A stretch of 64,000 nucleotides of DNA, from the NCBI GenBank assembly GCA_019787685.1, contig JAHNUO010000006.1, positions 744,001 through 808,000 of the forward strand, given 5' to 3'. Shown here one piece after another: positions 33,208 to 44,147 of this stretch. Every line of letters starts with the position of its first letter. Position 1 is the stretch's first letter. Origin of the DNA: Chiua virens (Eukaryota; Basidiomycota; Agaricomycetes; Boletales; Boletaceae). The translations under genes and the position numbers were made by a program. Under the pieces are notes generated by a model, which had not been told where the DNA came from, searched no databases, and saw only the letters and a program-made list of their open reading frames with translations.

Positions 33208-34366
33208 TCACCAGTGACCCAAATCGGTGCCTTTGAAGCCAATCTCGATCCACCTTTCAACGCCTTCCACTTTCATCGCTTGCTCGGAGTCCAGGCCTTG
33301 GAAGCCGACCTTGTGGTATACTCTCCGCGCTGCCGTCAAGTCCTCTCCATTACCGACATAAAGAACCACGCGCTCCTTGTTCTGGAGGACACTGATGGAG
33401 AATCAGAACGTTGAAGAACAGAAAGTGTGTGAAATACGCACTCCTGGCAGACTCGGTGAAGAAGGCGTCCCGCACAACCGCGGCTCCTCCATTGCTCGGT
33501 CGTATACACCTTGGTAACCGCTGTCACATCTTTAGACGTTCTGGTGGCGGCAATAAGACATGCAATCTCCCAGTCTGCGTCCCCTTTCTTGGCCATGTGC
33601 ACCCAGGCCAGTTCCTTGTCGATCAATTCTTTGGCCTCCATCTCGGCATCTTTGTCGTCGAGCAGGTAAGGCGGCTGTTGGCGGAAAAATACATCAGGGA
33701 TCAAGTACCCTGGGCAGATCCCACTCACGGAAGTGGCGGCGAATGCCTTACAGATCTTTGCAACACCTGCCAGATGGGATTCATCTGCGGGACGAAGAGC
33801 GATGGAGACGTCCTCGGATTCCGGAAAGGGGGAGAATACGTCAGAGGACTTGTTGATGAGAGTCTCGCTGGTGCAGAAAGAATAGGTGGCGTCGTAATAC
33901 AGATCCTCGTGAGCCTGGATGCCGTGCTCCTGGCGGGTTTGCTCTTCAAAAACTTTGGCAAAGCTCGCTGCGACATTTGCAACGGCAAAGACGGAAAATA
34001 CCCTTCGAGGAGGACCATTGCCTCGTTCAGCAGGCAGTGGACAAGCTGTAACATATAAGTGTCTAATACGTCCACCTCCTGATCGAGCTGGGCAGAAGGC
34101 TTGGTGGTGTAAATAAAGATGGGGTAGTTTCCGAGCGTGCCCTTCGTGCAAGAAAGCACGAACTCGACTTCGCCGCTGTTGTCATCCTCTAGGGTGACCC
34201 AGAGTTGGTCGTTGCCTCCAACGCGAGGAAAGTGTTTGGCCTTGAGCGCAAATGGAAGGACGATATTAGCAGGGCCTTCATTCCTCTCCAACGCCTCCAA
34301 GACTATGGGCGGGAGATCTGCGGCATGATTGTACCAGTGTGCTTTGGGAGTGGGGAGAGCTGACAT
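33208..34366 (-). CDS. GNAT-family N-acetyltransferase (apparent frameshift)
   Basis: The C-terminal part has the GNAT fold signatures: WEIACLIAATRTSKDVTAVTK (strand β4 and motif A), the acetyl-CoA loop R-x-x-G-C-A-G-R-L (WRSRGCAGRL), a helix, and RVVLYVGNGEDLTAARRVYHKVGF (motif B, in two pieces after intron 33365-33414). The substrate is unknown; N-terminal sequence (LPPIVLEALERNEGPANIVLP) is shared with Agaricomycete proteins of this type, many of which are unannotated acetyltransferases. Between VHCLLNE and PPRRVFSVFAVANVA (about 34020) the frame changes by minus one base or plus two; no intron of normal length explains it. The start at 34366 is the first ATG. Confidence 0.7.
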
Positions 34367-35407
34367 GACCGAGAAACTTGGCGATGTGAAGATGGGATGG
34401 GGATCCGTGACCTATCCCTTTTCTACTTTATATGTGAAAGGCCTGGACGGGAGAGCCATCGAGAAATTAAATGCGACGGTGATTTGTATGACTCCCGACT
34501 CCGTGGAGAAACTCGAGTTGGAGCGTCGAGCCATCCTGCACGGGCGAGGCGAAGGTGAAAATGGAACGTCGGTAACGTGAATGATCGGGGATCTGGTAGT
34601 CTGCCAACAGAACGTACCAGATAGCGAATAACGTTATGAGCCAGGAGCCGCGGATGAGTACCGGGAGGGGTTCTTGTGGCTCGTATCAAGGGCAAGTAAC
34701 GTTTTGCCAAAATTTGACGCCGGACGTATCCTTGAGCGCTCGTGGATCGGGGATCGGAGTCAGTCAGCCTCCAATCGAACGAAGCAATCAATAACGTTAC
34801 TAGCCAGGAGCCACAGGCGAGAGCCGGGAGCATGAGATCCTGTGATTCTCGCAAATTGTGGGTGACCATGACTAGAAATCAACGTTCAACCCTCGAAGTT
34901 CAACATTTCCACCTACAAAGGGATCAACGGAGTCAGCCTAATCGGGTAGAACAATTGATGACGTTATAAAGCCGATGATGTCCGCCTGTGGCTCGTGCTT
35001 GCGAGAATGTGGTCTGCGCAGCTAGTACAGCTAACAGCATGAAGACTACAGACGGGGTTGACGATGGAAGCCAGTTGAGACTGACGTTACTTGGGTACCC
35101 ACATATTTAGAAAATCAAAATCGAAGTCAAGAATAGATAACTGTGGTGAATCGCCGAAAAGCGGTATAGACTTCGAGATAGCTTTGAATACGAGGGGACA
35201 CCATGGCCTCGCTGTGCGAGTGGTCGAGCCATCGAAACCGAATCATGATGAGTCGACACAATAATGGAGGTAACGCTTCCACTAATGGCCATGCATCCCA
35301 CAAGGCGAATAAGCCCTGCAGCAGAAACGGCCAAAAGTCAAGCCTTTTGCTCCCCATTAACAAACGATATACATACGATCTGCATCATCCAGTATTGTCT
35401 TCTATAT
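34367..35407. repeat. Spacer with degenerate repeats carrying AACGTT
   Basis: The spacer contains two to three diverged units of about 165 bp: TAACGTTATGAGCCAGGAGCC-like at 34628 and TAACGTTACTAGCCAGGAGCC-like at 34793 (each longer match is in fragments), and CGGAGTCAGTCAGCCT at 34757 against CGGAGTCAGCCT at 34929. The palindrome AACGTT recurs near 34631, 34699, 34795, 34880, with related GACGTTA near 34961 and 35083. No gene frame is convincing. The units look like a decayed tandem duplication. Confidence 0.55.
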
Positions 35408-37295
35408 CTAGTGATACCCATTTACTACACTCGCGCTGCTATCCATCCAACCGCCGGGCACGCTGGAGGGAATGATATCTTCAATGACCTTCAAGATAGC
35501 CAACAACCGCTCTTCATTGTGTCTGCGCCCGACGAGCTGGAGACTGACGGGTGCGTTGTCGTACGTAGACGGGTCCCACTGAGCGGCGATGAATTCCTCT
35601 ATCCTATTTCTTGGCGCGTGCGGGAAAGGGTCTAGCAGAGGAAACTGGGAAACGGAATATTGGCCAACAGGAAACACAACAGCCGGGAGATCCAGCAAAT
35701 TCCAGTGTGATGAATATGCCCACCAGCGAGTTGTGTCGTGAGGCGGAGCTAGTGTGGGAGCAATGGGGCACAGAATCGCGTCCACAGGACGACCCGAGAG
35801 ACCTCTAGTCGCATTCCAGTGTTCTAAAGCCCTCGCGCGAAAAGACTCACGCTCGAGGTTCAAACGAAAGACTTCAGCGACAGTGAAAGGGCGAGTTTCC
35901 CGAATCCGATCGAGGATCCATTCGGATTGTGGAACTGGTGGTTCCTGTCCGTCGCGAAGGACTTCCCGGTACTCTTCCCCACCGTCGAGGAAGTAGAGCT
36001 TTAACTGGAGAATGTAGACTATGGTCAGAACGCCAGTAGTCTTGGTTCAAGTCGGGGGCGACAAGTTTCTCACAATCAATTCCCACCCCCTCTCATGGTC
36101 CAGTGGTGTCCACAACACGACGTCATGTCCAGCTTTCCTTAGTTCCGCCTCGTATCTCTTGAGTGCCTGCGTGATTGGCGGATGCGGAGCTACCACACCG
36201 TCATCGTAGAGGATGGCTATTGTCAACTTTTCCGGAAGACCTTGACCCCTTGCAACCTCCGCTTTCCATGGTATATCCAGAAGCGACGGCTCAGACAGCC
36301 ACGGCTCAGCATCGAGCATGACCTTGCCGAAAAGTTCGAGGTCTCTTGCTGATCTGGCTAGTGGTCCCACACAGCCTACGATCGCATCCATACCGTTATG
36401 TGAACCGAGGAGCCCAGAATGAGGCAGGCGGGCAACCGAGCCTTTTAGACCGTACACCCCACAATATGCCGCAGGGATCCTTATGCTTCCACCGATATCT
36501 GTTCCAACCCCTAGAAAGCTCCCGCGGCAAGCAACGAGAGCGCCTTCCCCCCCACTACTGCCTCCACAGGTTAAATTTCGGTTGTACGGATTGACGGCCC
36601 GCCCAAATATATTATTGTTCGTCTCCAGTGACTAGAAGAGAAAAATGAATCTCTGATTGATGTCGTACAGCTCAATCTCTTACGAGTAAGGTTTGAGGAT
36701 TTTGTGTTTTAACGTACATGATGGCACCCGCCTTCCTTAAAATGTTGACCACCAGGGCATCATTTTCGGCCACCGTTTTGTAAGCCCAAGCTGTACAAAG
36801 GGTAAGTCACCTTGCTGTACACCAAAAAAATGGTCCCTTACCGATGTAACCAGTAGAGGTGTCCAGACCCTTTACTTTGATGTGATCTTTGATCGAAACA
36901 GGTAGCCCATGCAGTGGTCCAACGACTTGGCCGGTCTCCTTAAAATGCCGGTCCAGCTCTTCAGCTCTCTTGAAAGCATCTTCGAGACAAGATTCCGTAA
37001 GACAATTGGTTGCGTCGTTGGCACGGACGGCGACGATGACAACTGCTGTCAATACTTCTGATGACGTATAAACGCCTTTTCGGATGAATTCGAGGAGGGC
37101 TGTGGCATCGCAGTTTACGATGGCCCGCTGCCTATTGGTGAGTGTTGCTTGGGGGTATGTTTGGACGTTGACGCCATCGACCAAAGGGTTGGGGTCGTGC
37201 TCAGCAGCGGCAACGAATTGACGCAGGCCATCTTCACGATCGCGCTGCTTGCGTGCAGCCACATCTGTCACTAGGGGAGATAGTGTGCGAGGCAT
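35408..37295 (-). CDS. Amidase-signature-family hydrolase
   Basis: All three catalytic residues of the amidase signature family are visible: Lys in LPVSIKDHIKV, cis-Ser in NLTCGGSSGGEGAL and the nucleophile Ser in GTDIGGSIRIPA. The flanking AAYCGVYGLKGS and AILYDDGVV stretches fit fungal acetamidase/fatty-acid-amide-hydrolase-like enzymes that release ammonia from amides. Introns lie at about 36003-36078, 36639-36715 and 36790-36842; the donor GTGAGA at the first joins ERGWELI to LKLYFLDGG in frame. The length (about 560 residues) is normal. The C-terminus keeps VSLQLVGRRHNEERLLA. The start at 37295 gives a typical lead sequence; a signal peptide is not seen. Confidence 0.88.
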
Positions 37296-37640
37296 GCTTG
37301 TAGTGCGCTGACTGAATAGTTGAATACAGGTAGTTACGAAGCAAGGCGATGCGTTCCAGCACCCTTTTAACGGAGGTATAGAAATTTTAAAATTTATTGC
37401 TGTAGAAAACGCGGTGGGCCCATCAGCCGAAGGGCTGTACGTTTATCAGGAAAGCTCCTAAATGGATAACGCGATAAGCACCATGTAGACATACATAATT
37501 GCTAAGAGAAAATGACACGATCCATTACTGGGGACCGCGGCAGGAACGTTGCTCAGGATGACAGAATGAGTGTGTTCGTCTGATCGGACGTTCTGATGAG
37601 GGTCGGATCACCAAATTAATTGACCTCCTGACTTGGTGCC
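37296..37640. other. Intergenic region between divergent genes
   Basis: 345 bp between the amidase and POP3-like starts. AT-rich near 37380 (AAATTTTAAAATTTATTG, partly self-complementary). No ORF or clear TATA. Confidence 0.4.
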
Positions 37641-38669
37641 ATGACCACACAGCTTGCCCAAACACACGGTCACCTTTCTAATCGCGCAAAGGTCCGCTCC
37701 ACTCTCGAGCGAAAGCCCGTCTTCAAGAGCGTACTCCAAAATCCATTTCGAATAGACTGGTATGTTCCATTCCATTCCTCCTTATCTTTGGCGCCGACCA
37801 CACCCAGGCCATCCGTTCCAATAAACCTTCAAAATGTTGTCCTAGCCCGCCTCGTGGCTTCTCTTGAGAATCTTCCTTCTCGTCCCAGTACTTCGCGAAA
37901 GCTATCGCGGAAAAAGCGGATTTCTGACCAGTGTGGGCATACAGACATTACCGAAGCGCCTAACCAGATGTGCGCGTCTGCCGCTCCAAGTCCCGTCATT
38001 GGAATCAATGCTGTGTCCAAGGCGCTAGAAGCTCAGCTTCGCGTCACACGAAGACATGTAGTTCTGAATAACCCCCTGCAGACCAATGATCAACTGTCAC
38101 CATCGCCACCCCCATTAGTGATCGTATTCGTTTGTTGCGCCGATGTTGATCCACCTGAATTGGTCGCACACATACCACACTTGGTAGCCGGCTGCAATTC
38201 CCCTACGAACGCCATGCAACTAATTAAGTTGGTTCCACTGCCAAAGGGCTCCGAATCAACAATCTCTACCATCCTCGGTGTTCGCAGGGCCGCCGTAATT
38301 GCGTTTCGAGTAAGGATTTTCGATTGTAACTTGTATTCTCCGTTACTCATGAGCTCTTTCTGCATGGCGTAGCGCGCATCTCCTTTATGCGAAGAAGTCC
38401 GAGACATTTTGGATCCCGTTCCCATCGTTAGTGCTCCTTGGCTCTGTCCCTCAGCCACCCAGGTTGCCTCAGTACTTGTTCCCACGCATATAAAACAACT
38501 CCACACAACAGCTCCAAAAGACATGAAAGCCGCCAGAGCGCAAAGGGCAAAGGCGAGAACAGGCAGCCAAGAAGAGTGCTCTTGGTCCCTCTCGGTCGGT
38601 GCGTCGGAAGCCTCGATTGACGTTAACGACTGGGTCGGAGAGTGCAACTTGAACGTAAAAGAACGGTAG
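37641..38669 (+). CDS. RNase P/MRP subunit POP3-like protein
   Basis: The protein starts with TLERKPVFKSVLQNPF, then W-P-S-V-P-INLQNVVLARLV, a basic stretch, IGINAVSKALEAQL, and a core LVIVFVCCADVDPPELVAHI with PHLVAGCNS and KLVPLPKGSESTISTILGVRR. The last part reads VPTHIKQLHTTAPKDMKAA. This matches fungal proteins annotated as POP3/RPP38-like subunits of the RNase P and MRP ribonucleoproteins (L7Ae-like fold). Introns: 37760-37809 (GTATGT...CACCCAG, joins DW to PSVP) and about 38310-38370. All junctions stay in frame. A decayed partial copy, including the first intron, sits at 15100-15510. The name rests on remembered family motifs, not on a search. Confidence 0.75.
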
Positions 38670-38968
38670 TTTCGATCTATTTAATTGGGTGGCTCATTTC
38701 CGTCGAAAATTTCTGCAAAAATGTTTAGCGCTTTAGACACCTACTTCGCGAGTGATTTTGGCGCTTTTGTCACGTATACGTATCATGTTAAAGACGATCG
38801 TTTCATACAAGATTTCGTCGCACTAATCACGCGTGGAGCAACCTTCTTTGGTCAAGCGTTAACTGAACCTTGTTCGCTATCTGTTCTCTCATCTACAATT
38901 TCCGCTATCTTTGCTATTTCGTCTAGCCTACGTCGACGATAAACATCAATCGCACTGCGGTCCGCACG

Positions 38969-40457
38969 ATGTTCATAGCTATAATAGGCACACAGTGTGC
39001 TGGAAAATCCACGGTAGAAGACTACCTCATCTCCAAAGGCTTCACTTCCGTGCGCATCTCTCGGACGGATCCCCTCGAGGCAAGCCGACTCCATCTCTGC
39101 CATTTCGGCATAATAGTTAACCCTGCCTCTGTGTGCGTGGCATCGCCTCGTGTTGCCACGCAGCCTGCGTCTCTTTCTCAAATCCCGGAACTCCCTAACC
39201 CCCCAGAGACTTCCGAGAGGGACTCTTTTCTCAACATGAACTCGCCATCGGTGCCGGTTTTCCCTAATCTGATTTCCCATCCGGTCACGTTTGCTTCCCC
39301 CGAGGAGCTACTCGACCACGTCACCAGGCATTGGCGTGAAAATTTCGTTACGATCGATTTGACCTCCAGCATGTTTGTCGGCCTTTTCGCTAAGCGACCC
39401 TTCTTTTTACTCGTGAATGTGAACGCTCCCTTACTGCAGCGCTATCATCGACGATTGCAAGGGTATGTCTTTACGGGAGGATTGTCTCGGTCCGTGCTGG
39501 AAACGACATCAGCCTAGGTTCTCCCTTACTCGAAGAGTTTGTCCGTCAGGATGACGAGCACGTCTTTGGAACCGATACGGATAATAGTACCTTACGCGCT
39601 AATCAATCGTTGATGCCCGGTCTTCGTGGCATGCATCATCTTGTCAAGCTCAACGTCACGAACACGTTCCATTCCTTATCAGAGTTTCGTGGATACCTAG
39701 ATTCCCTGGATATCACAAACACTGAGCGGTTGCGTCCGAGGTGGGACACGTATTTTATGGCATGGGAAGTCCCTTTGACCATATTGTATTGATATTGACT
39801 GTGTCTTGCTTCTCAGACCCTTGCTGAGCTGGCATCGCAAAGATCTAATTGCATGAAGCGCCGTGTGGGCGCTATTCTGGTACGCGATAATCGCATCGTT
39901 GCCACAGGGTACGTCGTTCGTGGGACTCGGAGTAAGATCATGTCCGAACAAGTGTCACTATAGATACAATGGCACTCCGCGTGGGGTGAAAAATTGTCAT
40001 GACGGTAGGCACGAATTGTACTTGTTGCTATAGGTCTTTATTGATACGACATCAGGTGGTTGTGCGCGCTGCAATCAAACTCTAGGCACGGATGACGTCG
40101 AATGCCTGTGTTTGCACGCGGAAGAGAATGCCCTCCTCGAGGCAGGCCGTGACCGAGTGGGAACTAATGCGATATTATACTGCAATACGTCCGCGCGCTA
40201 TTATTATTGTATCCGCATCTTATCGATCTTAACGTCATCCATGGTTTCAGGTGTCCCTGCCTGAAGTGCACCATCAAAATAATACAGAGTGGCGTTAAAA
40301 CGGTTGTTTACAACCTGAGCTACAAAGTGTACGTGTTTGTTTCACATTACAAGTGGTCTGTTTTTGAATAAATTGGGGCAGGGACGAGGCATCGGCGAGG
40401 CTCTTCCAAGAAGCAGGCGTAGAAATCCGGCGCCATGTTCCACCAGCTGCGCCATGA
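38969..40457 (+). CDS. DCD1: Deoxycytidylate (dCMP) deaminase
   Basis: It converts dCMP to dUMP, feeding thymidylate synthesis. The Zn-binding deaminase core is complete: HAEENALLEAG (His and catalytic Glu), CPCLKCTIKI (two Cys), preceded by SNCMKRRVGAILVR and GYNGTPRGV. The N-terminal half has a P-loop (IIGTQCAGKST) and a nucleotide-kinase-like fold, as in fungal Dcd1. Introns at about 39462-39518, 39760-39816 (GC donor ATG|GCATGG), 39910-39963, about 40001-40055, 40188-40248 and 40328-40381. At 39461-39463 the donor has one G too many (CAAG-G-GTATGT) for the frame to join QG to SPLLEEF, an apparent extra base. Confidence 0.88.
39760..39816 (+). other. GC-AG intron in the dCMP deaminase gene
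   Basis: Donor ATG|GCATGG, acceptor TTCTCAG. The splice joins DTYFM to TLAELASQRSN, which is contiguous in dCMP deaminases. The donor is a poor match; a T misread as C (GTATGG) is possible. Confidence 0.5.
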
Positions 40458-40505
40458 GCGCTGAGCCTTCGGCTGAGTTCCGAGCTCCGTCCCGTTGCAT
40501 GGGCG

Positions 40506-43500
40506 TTACTCTCCCAAGATGAGAGTCAAGCTGTCATCGATATCCCATTTGGCATCCTTCAAAAAAGAGACATCACCTGACAGGCGCCCTGATGTAGCCA
40601 TGAGCGCTAGCCAGACGGCGTCTTCGTTACCCTTCCTTAGCGCTGTATACAGTTCCCTTGCACATGCTTGGAGTTCTCCGTGTGCCTCGCGGTGCAGAAA
40701 GCGCCGAAAGCTAAGGATAACCTCCCACCCTGAAGAATCTTGCATGTGAACACCGGTTACTGCTGCAGTCATGGTCTTTAGGATTGATCGGTATAACCGG
40801 TGCGAATGTGTGTACACTGATTCTGTTCCGACAGCACCGCGACCACGCCGTGCGAGTGCGCTTTGTTTGTCCGCGGCCTCGAGCTTCGTCAAAATGGTCG
40901 CAAACCGGGGCCAGATATCATCCCAGATTCTTCGCCCTATGAAGCTGCCCACATGACCTGACCAGTGACTCAATCAGTGCAGCGGCAGCGCTAACGACGA
41001 AAATTTCTGCGTCACCAAGCCGGTTCAGGATAAATGGCCAGGCCTGATGGACGGAGGGAAGAAGTGCCGATTCGGACAGCACTGGTGTTGCGGATTTCAG
41101 GAGCAATAAGATTCGAGCCCGGATGATGGGTGAACCGTGTGTGAGGAAGTAGATTGACCGTGAAACCATTTGCTTTGCCAAAGTCTGTGCGGGGGAGAGC
41201 AGCTCCTCATTAGGGCTATTCTCTTGTTCGATCTCCTCCGTTCTTTCTCCTTCCTCCTTGGCTAGGTCACCCCAAGCTTGGCGAGGTGCAGGACCATAGT
41301 CCGTATCATCGTGCTCCTCCTGGGGATCATTGCGATGAGAAACCCAGTCTAGTAGGGAATCGAGATTCTGGACTTTTAGCGGAGTAAGAAGGTCCTCTTT
41401 GGAAACATCCTGGACGTGAACCTCATCATTTTCGATGGCGTGGATAACCTCGCCCAAGACCTCCACGAGACCTTCCACAAGTACTTCATATCCATGATAC
41501 TCATCCAGTCTGTCAAAACATTCTTCCACTACGTCCCCTGCTTTCTGAACGACATCACTGCCGACTAGACGGACCAATATCACCATAACCTTGGTAGCGT
41601 CGACATCAAGCCATCGGCGGCCCAGACGACGAGATACAGCATCGAGAGCATAGTCAAAATGTGAAAATAGCAGGTTCGCGGGTGACGCATAAGAGGTTGC
41701 ATTAGCAACAAAAGTAAGAGTAGCGAGCGCAGTGAGAGAGAGATGTGGTGTCGGAGAGACAACAGAGTGAAGGATAGGATAAAGCACGTGTACAAGAAGT
41801 GGCGTGAACTTGGCCTGCAAGATGCTGGCGCTGATTGCGAGGAGATGGAGGCAGAATGTTTTGTGGAGGAGGGGTTGGGAGCTGACGTCAGGAAGCGTGA
41901 ACCGACGCGGTTCTGCAATGTCGGTAGTAGCGCGTATTACGGTTAATCCCTTGGTGAATTCCGTTCGTGACAGAGAGTCATCGTGTAGCGAATGAGACGG
42001 AGGATTTGGGGTCTCCGTGGATTCAACGGTCCATAACTCCGCGATGTCTCGAGCAAACGCTCTAGCGAACCTCTCGAGTTGTTTGCTGTATGTCGGGACT
42101 TGCTGAGAGAGTTGGATCTCGCTGTCGAGACAGGTGCCACTAACTCCTTCCAACAGTCGACTTGCACACCAGAGAGCCGTGACGGCGGCGCGCGACTCGG
42201 AGGTACGCCCAGTACTCGCAAACCACTCAATTGCGTAAAGGCAATTGTCGCCACTTGCCTGACCTAATGCCCTAAACATCCTTGCGAGAGCATCGCTCGC
42301 AGACCTCAATAGAATATTTTTGAATGCGACTTCAGGAAAAGTGATCCTCTCTGCGGACATGGGGTCAGCTTCGATAAAGAGCTGCGCACCGGGTGCATGG
42401 TGCATGGTGACAGGGGGCGTTCTAAACTCTAGAACTGATAGTAGGGTCCATCCCCACCGTTCAATTCCTCCGCTGGGGCCAAGTAGGAGATTCAATCCCA
42501 GAGAGAGAGACGAAAGCCCAAGACCTTTCGAAGCAGGGGATTGAGTTAGTCGACAAATCGCTTCCACCTGGCCAGTGATATGCTCCACTCTGGAATCGGC
42601 CTGAGAACCGATCGAACGAGGCAACAAACTCAGGCTGTCTTTGGCGATTTGCGTTAAGGTCTGCAGTAGTGCATGACGCGATGGAACCGCCGACAGCAGG
42701 TCAACGATAGAACTGCTTGCGAGATCGGCCACCGGTGGGTAAGGTGAATTGGACAACGAGAGTAGCCACGACAGCAAGAGGTGTTGCGATTGCGCGAGTG
42801 TCAGCAGGGTGGTACCCAGAATTTCTTTCGCCATACTGGCGAGCCCGATCAATGCAGAAGGGGTGGGATGATTGACTAACGGTGTCAGTGTATTCAGTGC
42901 GATATGGAGCTGGGAGGCAGACGCCCTTAGCCAGGAAGAGGTGCGGGTGACCAGGTAAGGCACCGACATCGATGGCTGTGACTCGGCTTGCGGCGATAAG
43001 AAGTGTGCAAAATCTTCGAGGTCGACCACACTGCGGATTGCTCCGTCTGCTATGCAAACGAGATCTCCGATGGAAAGTACTACCACTTTCTGTATGATGA
43101 CCAGAGTTGCCGCAACAACCTCTCCATTGGCCCACCGCTTGCTTTCCTGCGATGCAAGGGCAATCCGCGTCATTGTACTGACAACACCCGGCAATACTGT
43201 TGGAATGAAACTGGTTGGCGCATATACCCCGATTATGATGTCCAATAGCTGCAAAGAGAGACGTTGCAAGGCCAGGTGAGGTGACTTCGCCGTTGATAGC
43301 AGGGAATCCACAGTCTGCCCTATTACGGGCAAGAATCGCGTTGAGTGCGCGCGCATGAGGAAGTTGGTTAGACGCTGTTCAGCGGAAGACTCTTGGGCAT
43401 CGGGTGGTGCCTCAGAATCCGCTCGTTCACGAAGAAGCGCAAACAGGCATCGTGCGGCGGCCTCCTTAGTCTCATCGCTTCGGTCCTTGCCCTTGCCCTT

Positions 43501-43924
43501 GCCCTTGCCCTCCAGACTACCGATGATGGAACTGCACAACATGAACATTTGGCTCCAGACCTCCAGCTCGCCGGTCCACCACCATGAAGAAGACAACGTC
43601 GCGAGAGCTCGGAGGAGCTTCTCCATTACTTGATCGGGAATGTTGTTCAACGGATTCCGACGCAAAATCGTGGACAAAGGGAAAAAGACATATGATGCCA
43701 GGTTGGCAGAGAGCGTTGATTCGGAGTGTTGGAGAATATCCTCCAGGGCAGAGAGAAGTTGCAGCACCACGGGGACATTCTGTGGTACAAGTTGGGATTT
43801 CTCGAGCAAGGGAACACAAATTTGTTTGAGCTTAAAGGGATATCAAAGATCAGAAATCAGAGCAAGGAAGACTTGATCTTACTTTGTCAAAGGACTTTTG
43901 ATCTTGGTCCCTGGTGGATGCCAT
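40506..43924 (-). CDS. TTI1: TTI1-like HEAT-repeat protein of the TTT complex (apparent frameshift)
   Basis: TTI1, with TEL2 and TTI2, is a cochaperone that stabilises PIKK kinases (TOR, ATM, ATR). The protein is a long array of helical HEAT-like repeats of about 1,130 residues, with no catalytic motif. The N-terminus starts from a short exon (MASTRDQDQKSFDK at 43924), and after the intron continues LKQICVPLLEKSQLVP, the family's first helix. Also visible are the late motif QMVSRSIYFLTHGSP and the C-terminal helix RRIWDDIWPRFATIL. At about 40953-40958 one extra base splits LVRHVGSFIGRRIW; with it removed the protein goes on to a stop at 40506. The gene diverges from the PABA synthase gene, 223 bp apart. 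Confidence 0.82.
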
Positions 43925-44147
43925 GAAAGCTTACCACGATCATAGTACTTTGTGCTAAGCGAGTGACTTTCAAGTTTCAAGTTCAGCTCCGAGCCTTATC
44001 AACCACACTCACGAACCACATAACTTGACTTCGTCCATGTCAGCTTAACGGTAATGTAACCTTACAGTTCTCTATCTCTAATTTACTCACAAGGCACACT
44101 AGTCTGGCAACCTTTTCCAGGTTATAGATACCCTGCTCTTCCCGACC

